A stretch of 64,000 bases of DNA from Orbaceae bacterium BiB (GTDB lineage Bacteria; Pseudomonadota; Gammaproteobacteria; Enterobacterales; Orbaceae): positions 124,001 to 188,000 of the forward strand of contig CP133958.1 of assembly GCA_036251205.1 (NCBI GenBank). The letters are read 5' to 3'. Shown here piece by piece: positions 29,123 to 40,174 of the stretch. A program made the translations under genes and the position numbers. Each line of letters begins with the position of its first letter. Positions within the stretch are counted from its first letter, which is position 1. The notes under the pieces are model-generated. The model was not told the DNA's origin and did no database searches. It was given only the letters and a program-made list of their open reading frames with translations.

Positions 29123-29158
29123 TAATCATTGAGTGATTTTTTATGATTAATGTATGCT
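29123..29158 (+). promoter_or_regulatory. UlaR operator candidate, copy 2, overlapping the ulaA promoter
   Basis: TAATCATT, GAG, TGATTTTTTATGATT (29123-29148). A candidate promoter overlaps it: TTGAGT (29129-29134), 18 bases, TATGCT (29153-29158). Repressor bound here would block the ulaA operon directly. Confidence 0.6.
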
Positions 29159-29222
29159 GATTGCGTGAGTACGAGCTAGATAAAAATAAACATCAACGAT
29201 GTGAAAGCAATTGAGGGGCATT

Positions 29223-30986
29223 ATGGAAAGTAATTTTTTTATACAACTGCTAAATAAACCGCCGTTTCTTTTAGGGATTGTCACCTTACTCGGTTATTGT
29301 TTGTTGAGAAAAGATCTAACGACTGTTTTAAAAGGTACGATTAAAACGATTGTCGGTTTTATGTTATTACAAGTCGGTTCTGGTGTACTTGTTTCAACCT
29401 TTAAACCGGTTATTGCTAAGTTATCAGAGTATCACGGGATTAACGGATCAATTATTGATACTTACGCCTCGATGGTTGCTGTTGAGAACGCGATGAAAGA
29501 TAGTTATTCTTGGGTTGGATATGCTGTCTTGCTTGGATTACTGTTCAATATTTTATTAGTTATTTTTCGGCGTATTACGGGTATTAGAACTATTATGTTG
29601 ACCGGACATATCATGTTCCAACAAGTCGGATTAATAGCCCTGTTCTATTTTCTATTTGGTTTTAGTATGTGGGAAACCATTATCTACTCAGCCATTATTA
29701 TTGCATTATATTGGGGTATTTTCTGTAATATGATGTATAAACCAACACAGGCAGTGACTGGTGGGGCTGGGTTTTCTATTGGGCACCAACAACAGCTTGC
29801 TTCTTGGATTGCTTATAAGGTAGCACCTAAATTAGGTAATAAAGAGGATTCAGTTGATTCACTGAAACTGCCGAAATGGTTACATATTTTCAATGATAGT
29901 ATTGCTGCGACAGCAATTATTATGACCATTTTCTTTGGGATTATTTTACTCTCTTTTGGTATTGATAATGTTCAAACAATGGCAGGTGAGAATACTCACT
30001 GGAGCTTATATATTTTCGAAACAGGTTTGAAGTTTGCTGTCGCTATTCAAATTATTATTGTTGGTGTAAGGATGTTTGTCGCTGAGCTTTCTGAAGCTTT
30101 TAAAGGTATTTCAGAAAAGCTGATTCCAAATGCCGTATTAGCAATTGATTGTGCTGCGATTTATGCGTTTTCACCTAATGCTGTTGTCTTCGGATTTATG
30201 TGGGGAGCATTAGGGCAATTTGTTGCAATTGCAGGGCTATTAATTTTCAAATTTCCAATCATGATTATTCCTGGTTTTGTACCGATGTTTTTTTCCAATG
30301 CAACTATTGGGGTATTTGCCAATCATTTTGGTGGTTGGAAAGCGGTAATGAAAATCTGTTTTGTGATGGGGATTATTGAGGTTCTTGGTTCAGCTTGGGC
30401 ATTGAATATATTCCTACAACATGGAACACCAATTGATGCATGGATGGGAATGGCTGACTGGGCAATTCTATTTCCACCAATCTTACAAGGCTTATCTATT
30501 TCTCATCTTTTTATCTATGTCTTAATTGCACTTGCGATAGTTTATATGTTCTTTGCCGCAAAAACATTACGTGCCGAGGAAGCTGCAGCCAAATTGCAGT
30601 CAGATACTAATCCACGTAATTTACCTGATGAAGATAGTAATCCTATTGTTGCTAAAAATTTACAACAGGCACAAAGCTTAACAGAAGATCGTCGTCCAGT
30701 ACGTATTCTAGCTGTTTGTGGTAGTGGACAGGGCTCATCAATGATGATGAAAATGAAAATTGCCAGTTACTTAGATAATAAAGGTATCAAGAATATTATG
30801 GACTCTTGTGCCGTCACTGATTATAAGTCAAAGCTACCAAATATCGACATTATTGTCTGTTCTAAACATTTAATACACGAAATTATTGTTGGTGAAGGGC
30901 AGTATGCATTAGGTGTGACAAATATGCTTAATCCAACAACGTTTGGTAACGAACTTATCGAATTAATCAATAAGGTACCTGATTAA
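29223..30986 (+). CDS. ulaA: L-ascorbate PTS transporter, fused EIIC-EIIB (UlaA-UlaB)
   Basis: About 587 residues. Residues 1 to about 455 are the UlaA-type EIIC membrane domain with ten or eleven helices (for example [39 protein letters not shown]). A soluble linker (about 460-490) leads to a UlaB-type EIIB with the phospho-cysteine Cys499 in [16 protein letters not shown]. coli encodes UlaA and UlaB as separate proteins. The fused protein imports ascorbate and releases the 6-phosphate. ATG 29223 is preferred, with GAGGGG four bases before it. First gene of the ula operon. Confidence 0.94.
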   Translation: MESNFFIQLLNKPPFLLGIVTLLGYCLLRKDLTTVLKGTIKTIVGFMLLQVGSGVLVSTFKPVIAKLSEYHGINGSIIDTYASMVAVENAMKDSYSWVGYAVLLGLLFNILLVIFRRITGIRTIMLTGHIMFQQVGLIALFYFLFGFSMWETIIYSAIIIALYWGIFCNMMYKPTQAVTGGAGFSIGHQQQLASWIAYKVAPKLGNKEDSVDSLKLPKWLHIFNDSIAATAIIMTIFFGIILLSFGIDNVQTMAGENTHWSLYIFETGLKFAVAIQIIIVGVRMFVAELSEAFKGISEKLIPNAVLAIDCAAIYAFSPNAVVFGFMWGALGQFVAIAGLLIFKFPIMIIPGFVPMFFSNATIGVFANHFGGWKAVMKICFVMGIIEVLGSAWALNIFLQHGTPIDAWMGMADWAILFPPILQGLSISHLFIYVLIALAIVYMFFAAKTLRAEEAAAKLQSDTNPRNLPDEDSNPIVAKNLQQAQSLTEDRRPVRILAVCGSGQGSSMMMKMKIASYLDNKGIKNIMDSCAVTDYKSKLPNIDIIVCSKHLIHEIIVGEGQYALGVTNMLNPTTFGNELIELINKVPD

Positions 30987-31026
30987 ATTCATTAATGATT
31001 TTTAATATATTAAGTAAGGAAATACT

Positions 31027-31494
31027 ATGGCACTTAAACAATCCTTAATAGAAAATAAATCGATAAAATTACAAGCAGAAGCGGCAGATTGGTGTTCAGC
31101 AATAAAGCTTGGTACTGATATGTTAGTAGCATCTGGTGCGGTTGAGCCTAGTTACTATGATGCCATTATCAAATGTATCAAAACAATGGGCCCTTATATC
31201 ATCATCGCACCTAATTTTGCGATGCCTCATGCAAGGCCTGAAGATGGCGTTAATCGTACAGCTTTTTCCCTTGTCACTCTAAAAACTCCCGTCTTTTTTG
31301 ATGATGAACCAGAGCCTGTTGATGTTTTAGTGACATTAGCGGGTAGTACTTCTGATGAACATATGGCGGGATTGATGGAAGTTATTCAGATCTTAGAAGA
31401 TGAGGCCTGTGAAACTGGTGTCAATTTAGCTCCATTAAGATTATGCCGTACTGAACATGATGTTTATCAAGTTATTGATAACGCTATAAAGTGA
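31027..31494 (+). CDS. ulaC: L-ascorbate PTS EIIA component UlaC
   Basis: A 155-residue EIIA of the ascorbate/mannitol fold. The phosphoacceptor is His68 in [12 protein letters not shown]. It receives phosphate from HPr and donates it to the EIIB domain of the fused transporter encoded 40 bp upstream. It ends 14 bp before the epimerase gene. Length equals E. coli UlaC (about 154). Confidence 0.95.
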   Translation: MALKQSLIENKSIKLQAEAADWCSAIKLGTDMLVASGAVEPSYYDAIIKCIKTMGPYIIIAPNFAMPHARPEDGVNRTAFSLVTLKTPVFFDDEPEPVDVLVTLAGSTSDEHMAGLMEVIQILEDEACETGVNLAPLRLCRTEHDVYQVIDNAIK

Positions 31495-31508
31495 TCTCGG
31501 AGGGAGCT

Positions 31509-32201
31509 ATGTACCAAAAACTGAAACAACGGGTATTAGATGCTAATTTAGCTTTACCTAAATATGGTTTGGTTACTTTCACTTGGGGAAATGTTTCTGA
31601 AATTGATCGTACCGCAGGCGTAATTGCAATTAAACCTTCTGGTGTTGAATACAGTAAGATGACGGCAGACGATATTGTGATTGTTGATTTAGATGGCAAA
31701 ATTGTTGATGGTCATTTGAATCCATCAAGTGATACAGCAACACATATTGAACTCTATAAAGCGTTTACTAACATTGGCGGTATCGTTCATACCCATTCTC
31801 GTCAGGCGACAATTTGGGCGCAAGCCGCTATGGATATTCCTGCGTTAGGAACAACGCATGCTGATTATTTTTATGGTGATATTCCCTGTTCACGTATGTT
31901 AACTGATGAGGAAATTCTTCACGATTATGAAAAAAATACGGGTCTTGTGATTATTGAAACATTTCATAAGCGACATATTGATCCGCAAGCAACACCTGGC
32001 ATCATCGTATCTGGTCATGCTCCTTTTGTATGGGGGAAAAATGGTTTTGATGCGGTACATAATGCTGTTGTACTCGAAGAAATTGCTGCTATGGCCATTA
32101 TGACAAGGCAGTTAAATCCCACTATTAAAATTCAACAAGAATTATCTGATAAGCACTATTTCCGTAAACATGGTGAAAATGCTTATTATGGTCAAAAATA
32201 A
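31509..32201 (+). CDS. ulaF: L-ribulose-5-phosphate 4-epimerase UlaF
   Basis: 231 residues, class II aldolase/epimerase fold of the AraD/SgbE/UlaF group. Zinc ligands are in HTHSRQAT and the later GHAPFVWG region, with SWGN-like [10 protein letters not shown] and [10 protein letters not shown] near the N-terminus. It converts L-ribulose 5-phosphate to D-xylulose 5-phosphate, the exit to the pentose phosphate pathway. ATG 31509 is supported by GGAGGG four bases before it. In E. coli ulaF is last in the operon; here it comes directly after the transporter. Confidence 0.92.
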   Translation: MYQKLKQRVLDANLALPKYGLVTFTWGNVSEIDRTAGVIAIKPSGVEYSKMTADDIVIVDLDGKIVDGHLNPSSDTATHIELYKAFTNIGGIVHTHSRQATIWAQAAMDIPALGTTHADYFYGDIPCSRMLTDEEILHDYEKNTGLVIIETFHKRHIDPQATPGIIVSGHAPFVWGKNGFDAVHNAVVLEEIAAMAIMTRQLNPTIKIQQELSDKHYFRKHGENAYYGQK

Positions 32202-32218
32202 TTTTAAGGAGATAATCA

Positions 32219-32863
32219 ATGTCAAAACCTAAATTACAAATTGCATTAGATCAAACTGAATTAAAAGGCGCATTAGATGTCGCAAAAAATGTGGCTGGTT
32301 ATGTCGATATTATTGAAGTTGGAACTATTCTAGCTTTTGGTGCCGGAATAGCTGGAGTTAAAACATTAAGAGATCTTTATCCAAAACATACTTTAGTTTG
32401 TGATTTAAAAACGACCGATGGTGGCGCAATTCTAGCTAAAATGGCTTTTTCAGCGGGTGCTAATTGGCTGACTGTATCAGCTGCAGCTCATATTGCAACT
32501 ATTGAAGCATGTAAAAAGGTTGCTGATGAATTTGGTGGTGAAATACAGATTGAACTATATGGACACTGGACCCTTGATGATGCTAAAGCGTGGCGAAAAC
32601 TAGGTATCAAACAAGCTATCTATCACCGCTCTCGTGATGCTGAGTTAGCCGGTGTGGGATGGGCTGAAGATGACTTAGTTAAAATGCGTCAACTCTCCGA
32701 TCTTGGCTTAGAATTATCGATTACAGGTGGCATTGTTCCTGAAGATATTCATTTATTTGCAGGGATCAAAACAAAAGCTTTTATTGCTGGTCGAGCATTA
32801 GTCGGTGAAAAAGGCCAGTCAACTGCTCAAGCTTTACGAGAACAGATTGCAAAATATTGGTAA
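32219..32863 (+). CDS. ulaD: 3-keto-L-gulonate-6-phosphate decarboxylase UlaD
   Basis: 214 residues (E. coli 216), orotidine-monophosphate-decarboxylase-like barrel. Family motifs are LQIALDQTELKGAL, VCDLKTTDGG with the catalytic Asp-Lys-Asp type residues, IELYGHWT and ITGGI near the phosphate site. It makes L-xylulose 5-phosphate and CO2 from the UlaG product. AAGGAG precedes its start. Seventeen bp after ulaF. Confidence 0.95.
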   Translation: MSKPKLQIALDQTELKGALDVAKNVAGYVDIIEVGTILAFGAGIAGVKTLRDLYPKHTLVCDLKTTDGGAILAKMAFSAGANWLTVSAAAHIATIEACKKVADEFGGEIQIELYGHWTLDDAKAWRKLGIKQAIYHRSRDAELAGVGWAEDDLVKMRQLSDLGLELSITGGIVPEDIHLFAGIKTKAFIAGRALVGEKGQSTAQALREQIAKYW

Positions 32864-32928
32864 TTTCTTAATTTAAAGTCAGTGTTAACTGGCTTTAATT
32901 CTTTTAACTCATAATTAGGTTTCTTATT

Positions 32929-33813
32929 ATGCATCAAGAAAACGTTTCTTTACGTGTTGGGCTGTATGAAAAAGCATTACCGATTGAGTTTTCCTGGCAA
33001 GATAAATTATTAACGGCAAAAAAACTTGGTTTTGATTTTTTAGAGATTTCAATTGATGAAACACCTGAAAAACGGGATCGTTTAGACTGGAAGAACGACG
33101 AGATTTATGCACTTCGTCGAATGAGTGAGCAGCATAACATCCCATTACACTCGATGTGTTTAAGTGCTCATCGTCGATTCCCTTTTGGCTCACATGATCC
33201 CGAAATCATTGAACAAGCTAAAGTCATTATGACCAAAGCGATTCTATTAGCTTATAAATTAGGTGTTAGGGTGATTCAACTTGCGGGTTATGATGTCTAT
33301 TACGAACCCGCTGATGAACAAACTCATTTGCGTTTTATCCAAGGAATGCAGTGGTGTGCGAAACAAGCAGAAAAATTTGGCGTAATGCTCGCTGTTGAAA
33401 TTATGGATACAAACTATCTTAATTCACTGAGTAAATTTGAAATACTCAAGCGTGAAATATCTTCACCTTATTTTATGGCTTATCCTGATGTTGGTAATAT
33501 AAATGGCTGGAATTATGATGTGTGTACTGAATTAGCCTTAAGTCGTGATCACATTGTTCAGATTCATTTAAAGGATACTTATCGGGTAAAACCTAATTAT
33601 GCAGGGCAATTTCGTGATTTAGTTATTGGTGAAGGTGAGGTAGATTTTGCAGCTATTTTTGCAGTATTAAAGAAAATGGCTTATCAAGCACCGGTTGTTA
33701 TTGAGATGTGGGCGCAGGACGATAAATGGCGGGATAATATTATAACTGCACAAAAACGACTACAAGCCGCTAGCTTAGCAAGTGGGATTAGGCTTTTTTC
33801 TAATCTAAGTTAA
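32929..33813 (+). CDS. ulaE: L-xylulose-5-phosphate 3-epimerase UlaE
   Basis: 294 residues (E. coli 284), a xylose-isomerase-like barrel epimerase giving L-ribulose 5-phosphate. Recognised from VGLYEKALP near the N-terminus, ISIDETPEKRDRLDW, SMCLSAHRRFPFGSHD, VEIMDTNYLNS, YPDVGNINGWN and HLKDTYRVKPN. With UlaG, UlaD and UlaF it completes conversion of ascorbate 6-phosphate to D-xylulose 5-phosphate. Last gene of the operon, ending before a bidirectional terminator. Confidence 0.94.
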   Translation: MHQENVSLRVGLYEKALPIEFSWQDKLLTAKKLGFDFLEISIDETPEKRDRLDWKNDEIYALRRMSEQHNIPLHSMCLSAHRRFPFGSHDPEIIEQAKVIMTKAILLAYKLGVRVIQLAGYDVYYEPADEQTHLRFIQGMQWCAKQAEKFGVMLAVEIMDTNYLNSLSKFEILKREISSPYFMAYPDVGNINGWNYDVCTELALSRDHIVQIHLKDTYRVKPNYAGQFRDLVIGEGEVDFAAIFAVLKKMAYQAPVVIEMWAQDDKWRDNIITAQKRLQAASLASGIRLFSNLS

Positions 33814-33862
33814 TATCTAGTGGGCCATTAATAGAGTTTATCAGAGAATAATCAAACCATAA

Positions 33863-33890
33863 AAAAAGCGGCCTTAAAAGCCGCTTTTTA
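33863..33890. terminator. Bidirectional terminator, ulaE / gapA
   Basis: AAAAAGCGGC (33863-33872), a seven-base loop, GCCGCTTTTT (33880-33889). A/T runs on both sides let it serve both convergent genes. Confidence 0.88.
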
Positions 33891-33905
33891 ATGATATTAA
33901 ATTAC

Positions 33906-35274
<1,369 letters not shown>

Positions 35275-37377
35275 ATGAACCGACTATTTGCTAGTAGCCC
35301 AAGAGGGCTTGAAGAATTATTAAAAAAAGAGTTATCTGATATTGGTGCGACGTCTTGTCAAGTTGCACAAGGTGGTGTCTATTTTGACGCTGATGAACCT
35401 ACTTTATATCGCTCATTACTTTGGTCCAGACTTGCTTCTCGTATTTTTTTACCGCTCGCTGAATTTGATATTTATAGTGATTTAGATCTTTATAGTTGTA
35501 CACTTAATATTAATTGGCCAACGATTTTTAATGTTGATGCCACATTTATGATCAATTTTACTGGCGCTAATGAGTTTATTCGTAACAGCCAATACGGTGC
35601 TTTAAAAGTTAAAGATGCGATTGTTGACTGTTTTAGTCGAAAAATGTCAGAACGCCCGAATGTGACCAAAGATAATCCCGATATTCGTATTAATGTCTTT
35701 TTAAATAAAAATCGTGTCATTATTTCCTTAGATTTGACTGGCGAAAGTCTGCACCAACGTGGTTATCGTGATAAAACGGGTGAAGCGCCACTTAAAGAAA
35801 ACTTAGCCGCAGCGATTGTATTACGCTCATCTTGGCAAATTGGCCAACCGTTAATTGATCCAATGTGTGGTTCTGGAACATTATTAATCGAAGCGGCAAT
35901 GATGGCGGCCAATATTGCTCCTGGGCTAAAACGGAAACATTGGGGTTTTATATCTTGGTTAGGATTTAATTCAGCTCTATGGAATAGTGTCGTTGCTGAA
36001 GCTAATGAAAAAATTATCAAGACGGCGACAACACTATTTTATGGTTACGATAATGATCCTAGTGTCATTCAGAAAGCACAGCATAATGCCAATAGTGCAG
36101 GTGTTGGTGATTGGATTAATTTTACGCTACAAGATGTGACTCATTTAACAAATCCTATTGTCGACGGTTGTGGGGTAATTGTTAGTAATCCGCCATATGG
36201 TGAAAGACTGGAAAGTGAACCCGCTTTAATTGCTTTACATACTGCGTTAGGTCAACGAATTAAAACCTATTTTGGTGGTTGGCATTTATCATTATTTAGT
36301 GCGGCTCCTCAGTTACTTGATTGTTTGCAAATGCGAGCAGAGCGACAGTTTCAAGCTAAAAATGGTCCACTTGATTGTGTACAAAAAAATTACTCAATAG
36401 CTAAGCGTGAGCAGAACCAAACGATTGCTAATACGATCCCCGCTGAAGATTTTGCTAATCGTTTGCGTAAAAATGAGCAGAAATTAGTAAAATGGGCAAA
36501 ACAGGAGGGGATAGAATGCTATCGTTTATATGATGCTGATTTACCCGAATATAATGTAGCCATTGATCGCTATAAAGATAAAGTTATTGTCCAAGAGTAT
36601 GCTCCACCCAAAACAGTTGATCTACAAAAAGCGAAACAGCGCTTATATGATATTATCAATGCCACAATGTCAGTATTAGGGCTTAATGCTAATCAATTAA
36701 TTTTTAAAATGCGTGAGCGACAAAAAGGTAAAAAACAGTACCAAACATTGGCACAAAAGCAGGACTATTTTTTAGTTAAAGAGTATAACGCGCAGTTTTG
36801 GGTTAATTTGACTGATTATTTGGATACAGGATTGTTTTTAGATCACCGCATTGCACGTAAAATGATTGGTGAAATGTGCCAAAATAAAGACTTTTTAAAC
36901 CTCTTTTCTTACACTGGTAGTGCAACAGTTTACGCAGGCCTTGGTGGCGCAAGAACAACTACTACCGTTGATATGTCTAGAACATATTTGGAGTGGGCTG
37001 AACGTAATTTTAAACAAAATGGTTTAGTTGGTAAAAAACATCGATTAATTCAAGCTGATTGCCTATTTTATTTACGTGAGAGTGATGAACAATTTGATGT
37101 TATTTTTATCGATCCTCCGACATTTTCTAATTCAAAAAGGATGAGCGATACATTTGATGTACAACGTGATCATCTTGAGTTAATGAAGAATCTAAAGCGC
37201 TTATTACGTCCAAACGGGGTAATTATGTTTTCTAATAATCGGCGTGGCTTTAAGCTCGATTATGATGGATTACGTGAATTAGGACTGTCAGCGAAAGATA
37301 TAACGCAACAAACTATTTCGTTAGATTTTAAACGTAATAAACAGATTCATTGCTGTTTTTTAATCAAAGAATCTTAA
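35275..37377 (+). CDS. rlmL: 23S rRNA methyltransferase RlmKL (m2G2445 and m7G2069)
   Basis: 700 residues (E. coli 702), a fusion of two methyltransferases. The N-terminal half has a THUMP domain (about 45-155), then RlmL with [15 protein letters not shown] and the NPPYGER motif. The C-terminal half is RlmK with [20 protein letters not shown] and [13 protein letters not shown]. The ATG at 35275 gives [16 protein letters not shown], matching the family start; ten upstream codons from a TTG are probably leader. There is no strong ribosome site. Confidence 0.96.
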   Translation: MNRLFASSPRGLEELLKKELSDIGATSCQVAQGGVYFDADEPTLYRSLLWSRLASRIFLPLAEFDIYSDLDLYSCTLNINWPTIFNVDATFMINFTGANEFIRNSQYGALKVKDAIVDCFSRKMSERPNVTKDNPDIRINVFLNKNRVIISLDLTGESLHQRGYRDKTGEAPLKENLAAAIVLRSSWQIGQPLIDPMCGSGTLLIEAAMMAANIAPGLKRKHWGFISWLGFNSALWNSVVAEANEKIIKTATTLFYGYDNDPSVIQKAQHNANSAGVGDWINFTLQDVTHLTNPIVDGCGVIVSNPPYGERLESEPALIALHTALGQRIKTYFGGWHLSLFSAAPQLLDCLQMRAERQFQAKNGPLDCVQKNYSIAKREQNQTIANTIPAEDFANRLRKNEQKLVKWAKQEGIECYRLYDADLPEYNVAIDRYKDKVIVQEYAPPKTVDLQKAKQRLYDIINATMSVLGLNANQLIFKMRERQKGKKQYQTLAQKQDYFLVKEYNAQFWVNLTDYLDTGLFLDHRIARKMIGEMCQNKDFLNLFSYTGSATVYAGLGGARTTTTVDMSRTYLEWAERNFKQNGLVGKKHRLIQADCLFYLRESDEQFDVIFIDPPTFSNSKRMSDTFDVQRDHLELMKNLKRLLRPNGVIMFSNNRRGFKLDYDGLRELGLSAKDITQQTISLDFKRNKQIHCCFLIKES

Positions 37378-37384
37378 AAAATAG

Positions 37385-37407
37385 AGGGATGGAAACGTCC
37401 CTTTTTA
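37385..37407 (+). terminator. Terminator after rlmKL
   Basis: AGGGATG (37385-37391), GAAA tetraloop, CGTCCCT (37396-37402) with one G-U pair, then TTTTTATT. Confidence 0.75.
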
Positions 37408-37527
37408 TTATTCTATTTTGTTACTATTCACTTATTAATTAGCAAATCTTCGTTAAAATATTGCTGTGTAGTATTAATCTAGTGTAAAAGTAGTTCTTGA
37501 ATTGAAGTGTTAAGTACGATCCTGCTT

Positions 37528-37562
37528 AAAAAAGGCTTCATGCTGTATTTTTATGTGAAGCC
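37528..37562 (-). terminator. Terminator of the ArsC-family gene
   Basis: GGCTTCA (37534-37540) and TGAAGCC (37556-37562) form a 7-bp stem; on the minus strand it is followed by TTTTTT. The plus-strand side also has TTTT, so it may be bidirectional. Confidence 0.65.
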
Positions 37563-37594
37563 GTTTTCTTATTTTAGCTGATCATAACTGATGA

Positions 37595-37951
37595 TTACTC
37601 AATTAAAGTTAATACATTTTCTGGTGGTCGTCCTATTTTTGCACGGTTTTTAACGATAACGATTGGCCGTTCAATCAATTCTGGATGTTGATGCATCGCG
37701 TTAATAAGAGCCTCTTCTGTTAGTGTTTCATCGTCTAAGTTTAACTCTTTATAAAGATCCTCTTTTGTACGCATGAGTTGTCTGGCTGAGGTAAATCCGA
37801 GTTGGTTCAGTAGTTGCTTGATTGTGCTCACGGTTGGCGGATGTTCTAAATACAAAACTACGTTAGGTTCAACATGATGTGATTGTAATAATGCTAGTGT
37901 TTCTCTACTTTTAGAACATTTAGGATTATGATAAATGGTAGTGGTAGACAT
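37595..37951 (-). CDS. yfgD: ArsC-family reductase (YfgD-like)
   Basis: A 118-residue glutaredoxin-linked arsenate reductase family protein with the active cysteine in IYHNPKCSKSRETL and the conserved ERPIVIVKNRAKIGRPPE segment. Length and sequence resemble E. coli YfgD (119) more than plasmid ArsC (about 141). There is no arsR or arsB nearby, so an arsenic-resistance role is not supported by context. It is a lone minus-strand gene between rlmKL and rlhA. Confidence 0.88.
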   Translation of the reverse strand: MSTTTIYHNPKCSKSRETLALLQSHHVEPNVVLYLEHPPTVSTIKQLLNQLGFTSARQLMRTKEDLYKELNLDDETLTEEALINAMHQHPELIERPIVIVKNRAKIGRPPENVLTLIE

Positions 37952-38127
37952 ATAAAGGCTCCTTTATAACATAGTAGTGTAGAAATATAACATTGAAATG
38001 ATAATAGTGATATTTATCAGTCTATATAATCGTTTCATTGGTACAATGTTTAAACGATATTTTTGAGCATTCAATTCTGTTTAAAATACAGGTATAATCC
38101 GTCAGTCTCTTTTTCAGCGAATATTCT

Positions 38128-40056
38128 ATGATCCAATTACATAATCAACTTGAATTACTTAGTCCAGCCAAAAATCTTGAAATTGCTCAACAAGCTATTT
38201 TGCATGGCGCTGATGCTGTATATATTGGCGGCCCTAGCTTTGGTGCTAGACATCATGCCGGTAATGCGTTAAATGATATTGCCAAATTAGTCGAATTTGC
38301 CCATCAATATTATGCGAAAGTGTTTGTAACGTTAAATACAATTTTGCATGATAATGAATTAGAACCAGCAAGAGAGTTAATACATCAGTATTATAACGTT
38401 GGTGTTGATGCGTTGATTGTGCAAGATATGGGTATTTTAGCGCTTGATATTCCGCCAATTGACTTACATGCCAGTACACAGATGGATATTCGTACCCCAG
38501 AAAAAGCCAAATTTTTATCTGATGTAGGATTTTCACAAATTGTTCTTGCAAGGGAACTTGATTTACCCGAGATTAGCGCGATTAGTCAACAAACGGACGC
38601 TAATATTGAATATTTTGTACATGGCGCGTTATGTGTTGCTTTTTCTGGATTATGTTATATCTCTCATGCGCAAACAGGACGTAGTGCGAACCGTGGTGAT
38701 TGTTCACAAGCTTGTCGTTTACCTTATACACTAAAAGATGACCAAGGTCGTGTTGTTGCTTATGATAAGCACTTATTATCCATGAAAGATAATAATCAAT
38801 CTGCGAATTTGAATGAGTTAATCAATGCTGGCGTTCGCTCGTTTAAAATTGAGGGTCGTTACAAAGATTTGAGTTATGTTAAAAATATTACTGCATTTTA
38901 TCGTAAAAAACTCGATGACATTTTAACACAACGCCCTGATTTACAACGCGCTTCTAGTGGAACAACAGAATGTTTTTTTGTTCCTGATCCTAATCGTACT
39001 TTTCACCGTGGTGCAACAGATTATTTTGTTCATGGGCGAAAAGATAATATTGGTGCTTTTGATTCACCTAAATTTATTGGTTTGCAAATCGGTGAGATCA
39101 CGAAAGTTGCTAACCAATCTCTAGAAATCAAAACTAAACAGCCATTAGTGAATGGTGATGGCTTAAATGTATTAGTTAAACGCGAAATTGTTGGTTTCCG
39201 TGCAGATAAAGTTGAAAAACTCTCTGCTGATAGTTATCGTATCTTTCCTAACGAGTTACCGCCTTCCTTATTAACGATTAAGTTACCTGTTACGGTCAAT
39301 CGTAATTTAGATCATCATTGGCAACAAAGTTTATTAAAAGAGTCTAGTAAACGTCGTATTGGTGTTGATTTGACTTTAACTGATCATCCGGATGACATTA
39401 CATTAATTGCGAAAAGTGAGGAGGGGATTGATGCCGTTGTGACACTAGCGGGTAATTTCGATGCTGCGCAGCAAGCAGATAAAGCCGCTAAAAATTTAAC
39501 GGATAATCTGGCTAAACTTGGGCAAAGTATTTATTACGCAAAATCTGTTAATCTAGATTTATCAACGATCTGTTTTATTCCTAGTAGCCAGTTAAATCAA
39601 TTAAGACGCGATACTATTGATAAATTAACTAAACAACGTTTGGCGTCTTATCCTCGTCGATCTCGTAAAGCAATGGTTGAACCGTTACCTGTTTATCCTG
39701 AAACTCAGCTTACTTTCTTGGCTAATGTATATAATCATAAGGCAAGAGAATTCTACCAACGTCATGGTGTTGAATTAATTGAAAGCGCTTATGAAGCTCA
39801 TCAAGTGAAGGATAATGCCCCATTAATGATAACTAAGCACTGCTTACGTTTTGCGTTTAATTTGTGTCCAAAACAGGCTAAGGGGATACAAGGTGTAAGA
39901 ACCAAAGTAACTCCGATGAAGTTAATTCACAATAATGAAGAGTTAACACTTAAATTCAATTGTAAGGCCTGTGAAATGCAAGTTTGGGGTAAAATAAAAT
40001 CACATATTTTAAAGATGCCATTATCGGGCAGTGAGATTATTTTCTTACAGAAATAA
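38128..40056 (+). CDS. rlhA: 23S rRNA C2501 hydroxylation protein RlhA (peptidase U32 family)
   Basis: 642 residues (E. coli RlhA/YdcP about 653). The U32-family barrel begins LELLSPAKNLEIAQQAILHGADAVYIGG; conserved cysteines occur in HGALCVAFSGLCYIS, GRSANRGDCSQACRLPY and the C-terminal LRFAFNLCPKQ and FNCKACEMQ, consistent with an iron-sulfur cluster. In E. coli it is needed for 5-hydroxycytidine at position 2501. ATG 38128 adds six residues before the usual start, and MIQLHNQLELL may be genuine. Confidence 0.92.
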   Translation: MIQLHNQLELLSPAKNLEIAQQAILHGADAVYIGGPSFGARHHAGNALNDIAKLVEFAHQYYAKVFVTLNTILHDNELEPARELIHQYYNVGVDALIVQDMGILALDIPPIDLHASTQMDIRTPEKAKFLSDVGFSQIVLARELDLPEISAISQQTDANIEYFVHGALCVAFSGLCYISHAQTGRSANRGDCSQACRLPYTLKDDQGRVVAYDKHLLSMKDNNQSANLNELINAGVRSFKIEGRYKDLSYVKNITAFYRKKLDDILTQRPDLQRASSGTTECFFVPDPNRTFHRGATDYFVHGRKDNIGAFDSPKFIGLQIGEITKVANQSLEIKTKQPLVNGDGLNVLVKREIVGFRADKVEKLSADSYRIFPNELPPSLLTIKLPVTVNRNLDHHWQQSLLKESSKRRIGVDLTLTDHPDDITLIAKSEEGIDAVVTLAGNFDAAQQADKAAKNLTDNLAKLGQSIYYAKSVNLDLSTICFIPSSQLNQLRRDTIDKLTKQRLASYPRRSRKAMVEPLPVYPETQLTFLANVYNHKAREFYQRHGVELIESAYEAHQVKDNAPLMITKHCLRFAFNLCPKQAKGIQGVRTKVTPMKLIHNNEELTLKFNCKACEMQVWGKIKSHILKMPLSGSEIIFLQK

Positions 40057-40124
40057 ATTGTCGCAACTATTTTTATTTTCTCAATAATTAAGAAAAATGG
40101 GGCACTAAATTCCCCATAATTTTA

Positions 40125-40133
40125 TGTTATACT
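40125..40133 (+). promoter_or_regulatory. Extended -10 promoter before dnaX
   Basis: TGTTATACT has the TGn extension in front of TATACT (40128-40133), 41 bp before the dnaX ATG. No good -35 is seen, as usual for extended -10 promoters. The hairpin ATGGGG/CCCCAT (40097-40117) just upstream may end rlhA. Confidence 0.45.
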
Positions 40134-40174
40134 AAAAAGCATGTAGTTCTAAAACGTATGGTGATCGTTATATT

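Noticed and set aside
37595-37951. Arsenic resistance locus
   Set aside because: Only an ArsC-family (YfgD-like) gene is present, with no arsR, arsB or acr3 gene near it.
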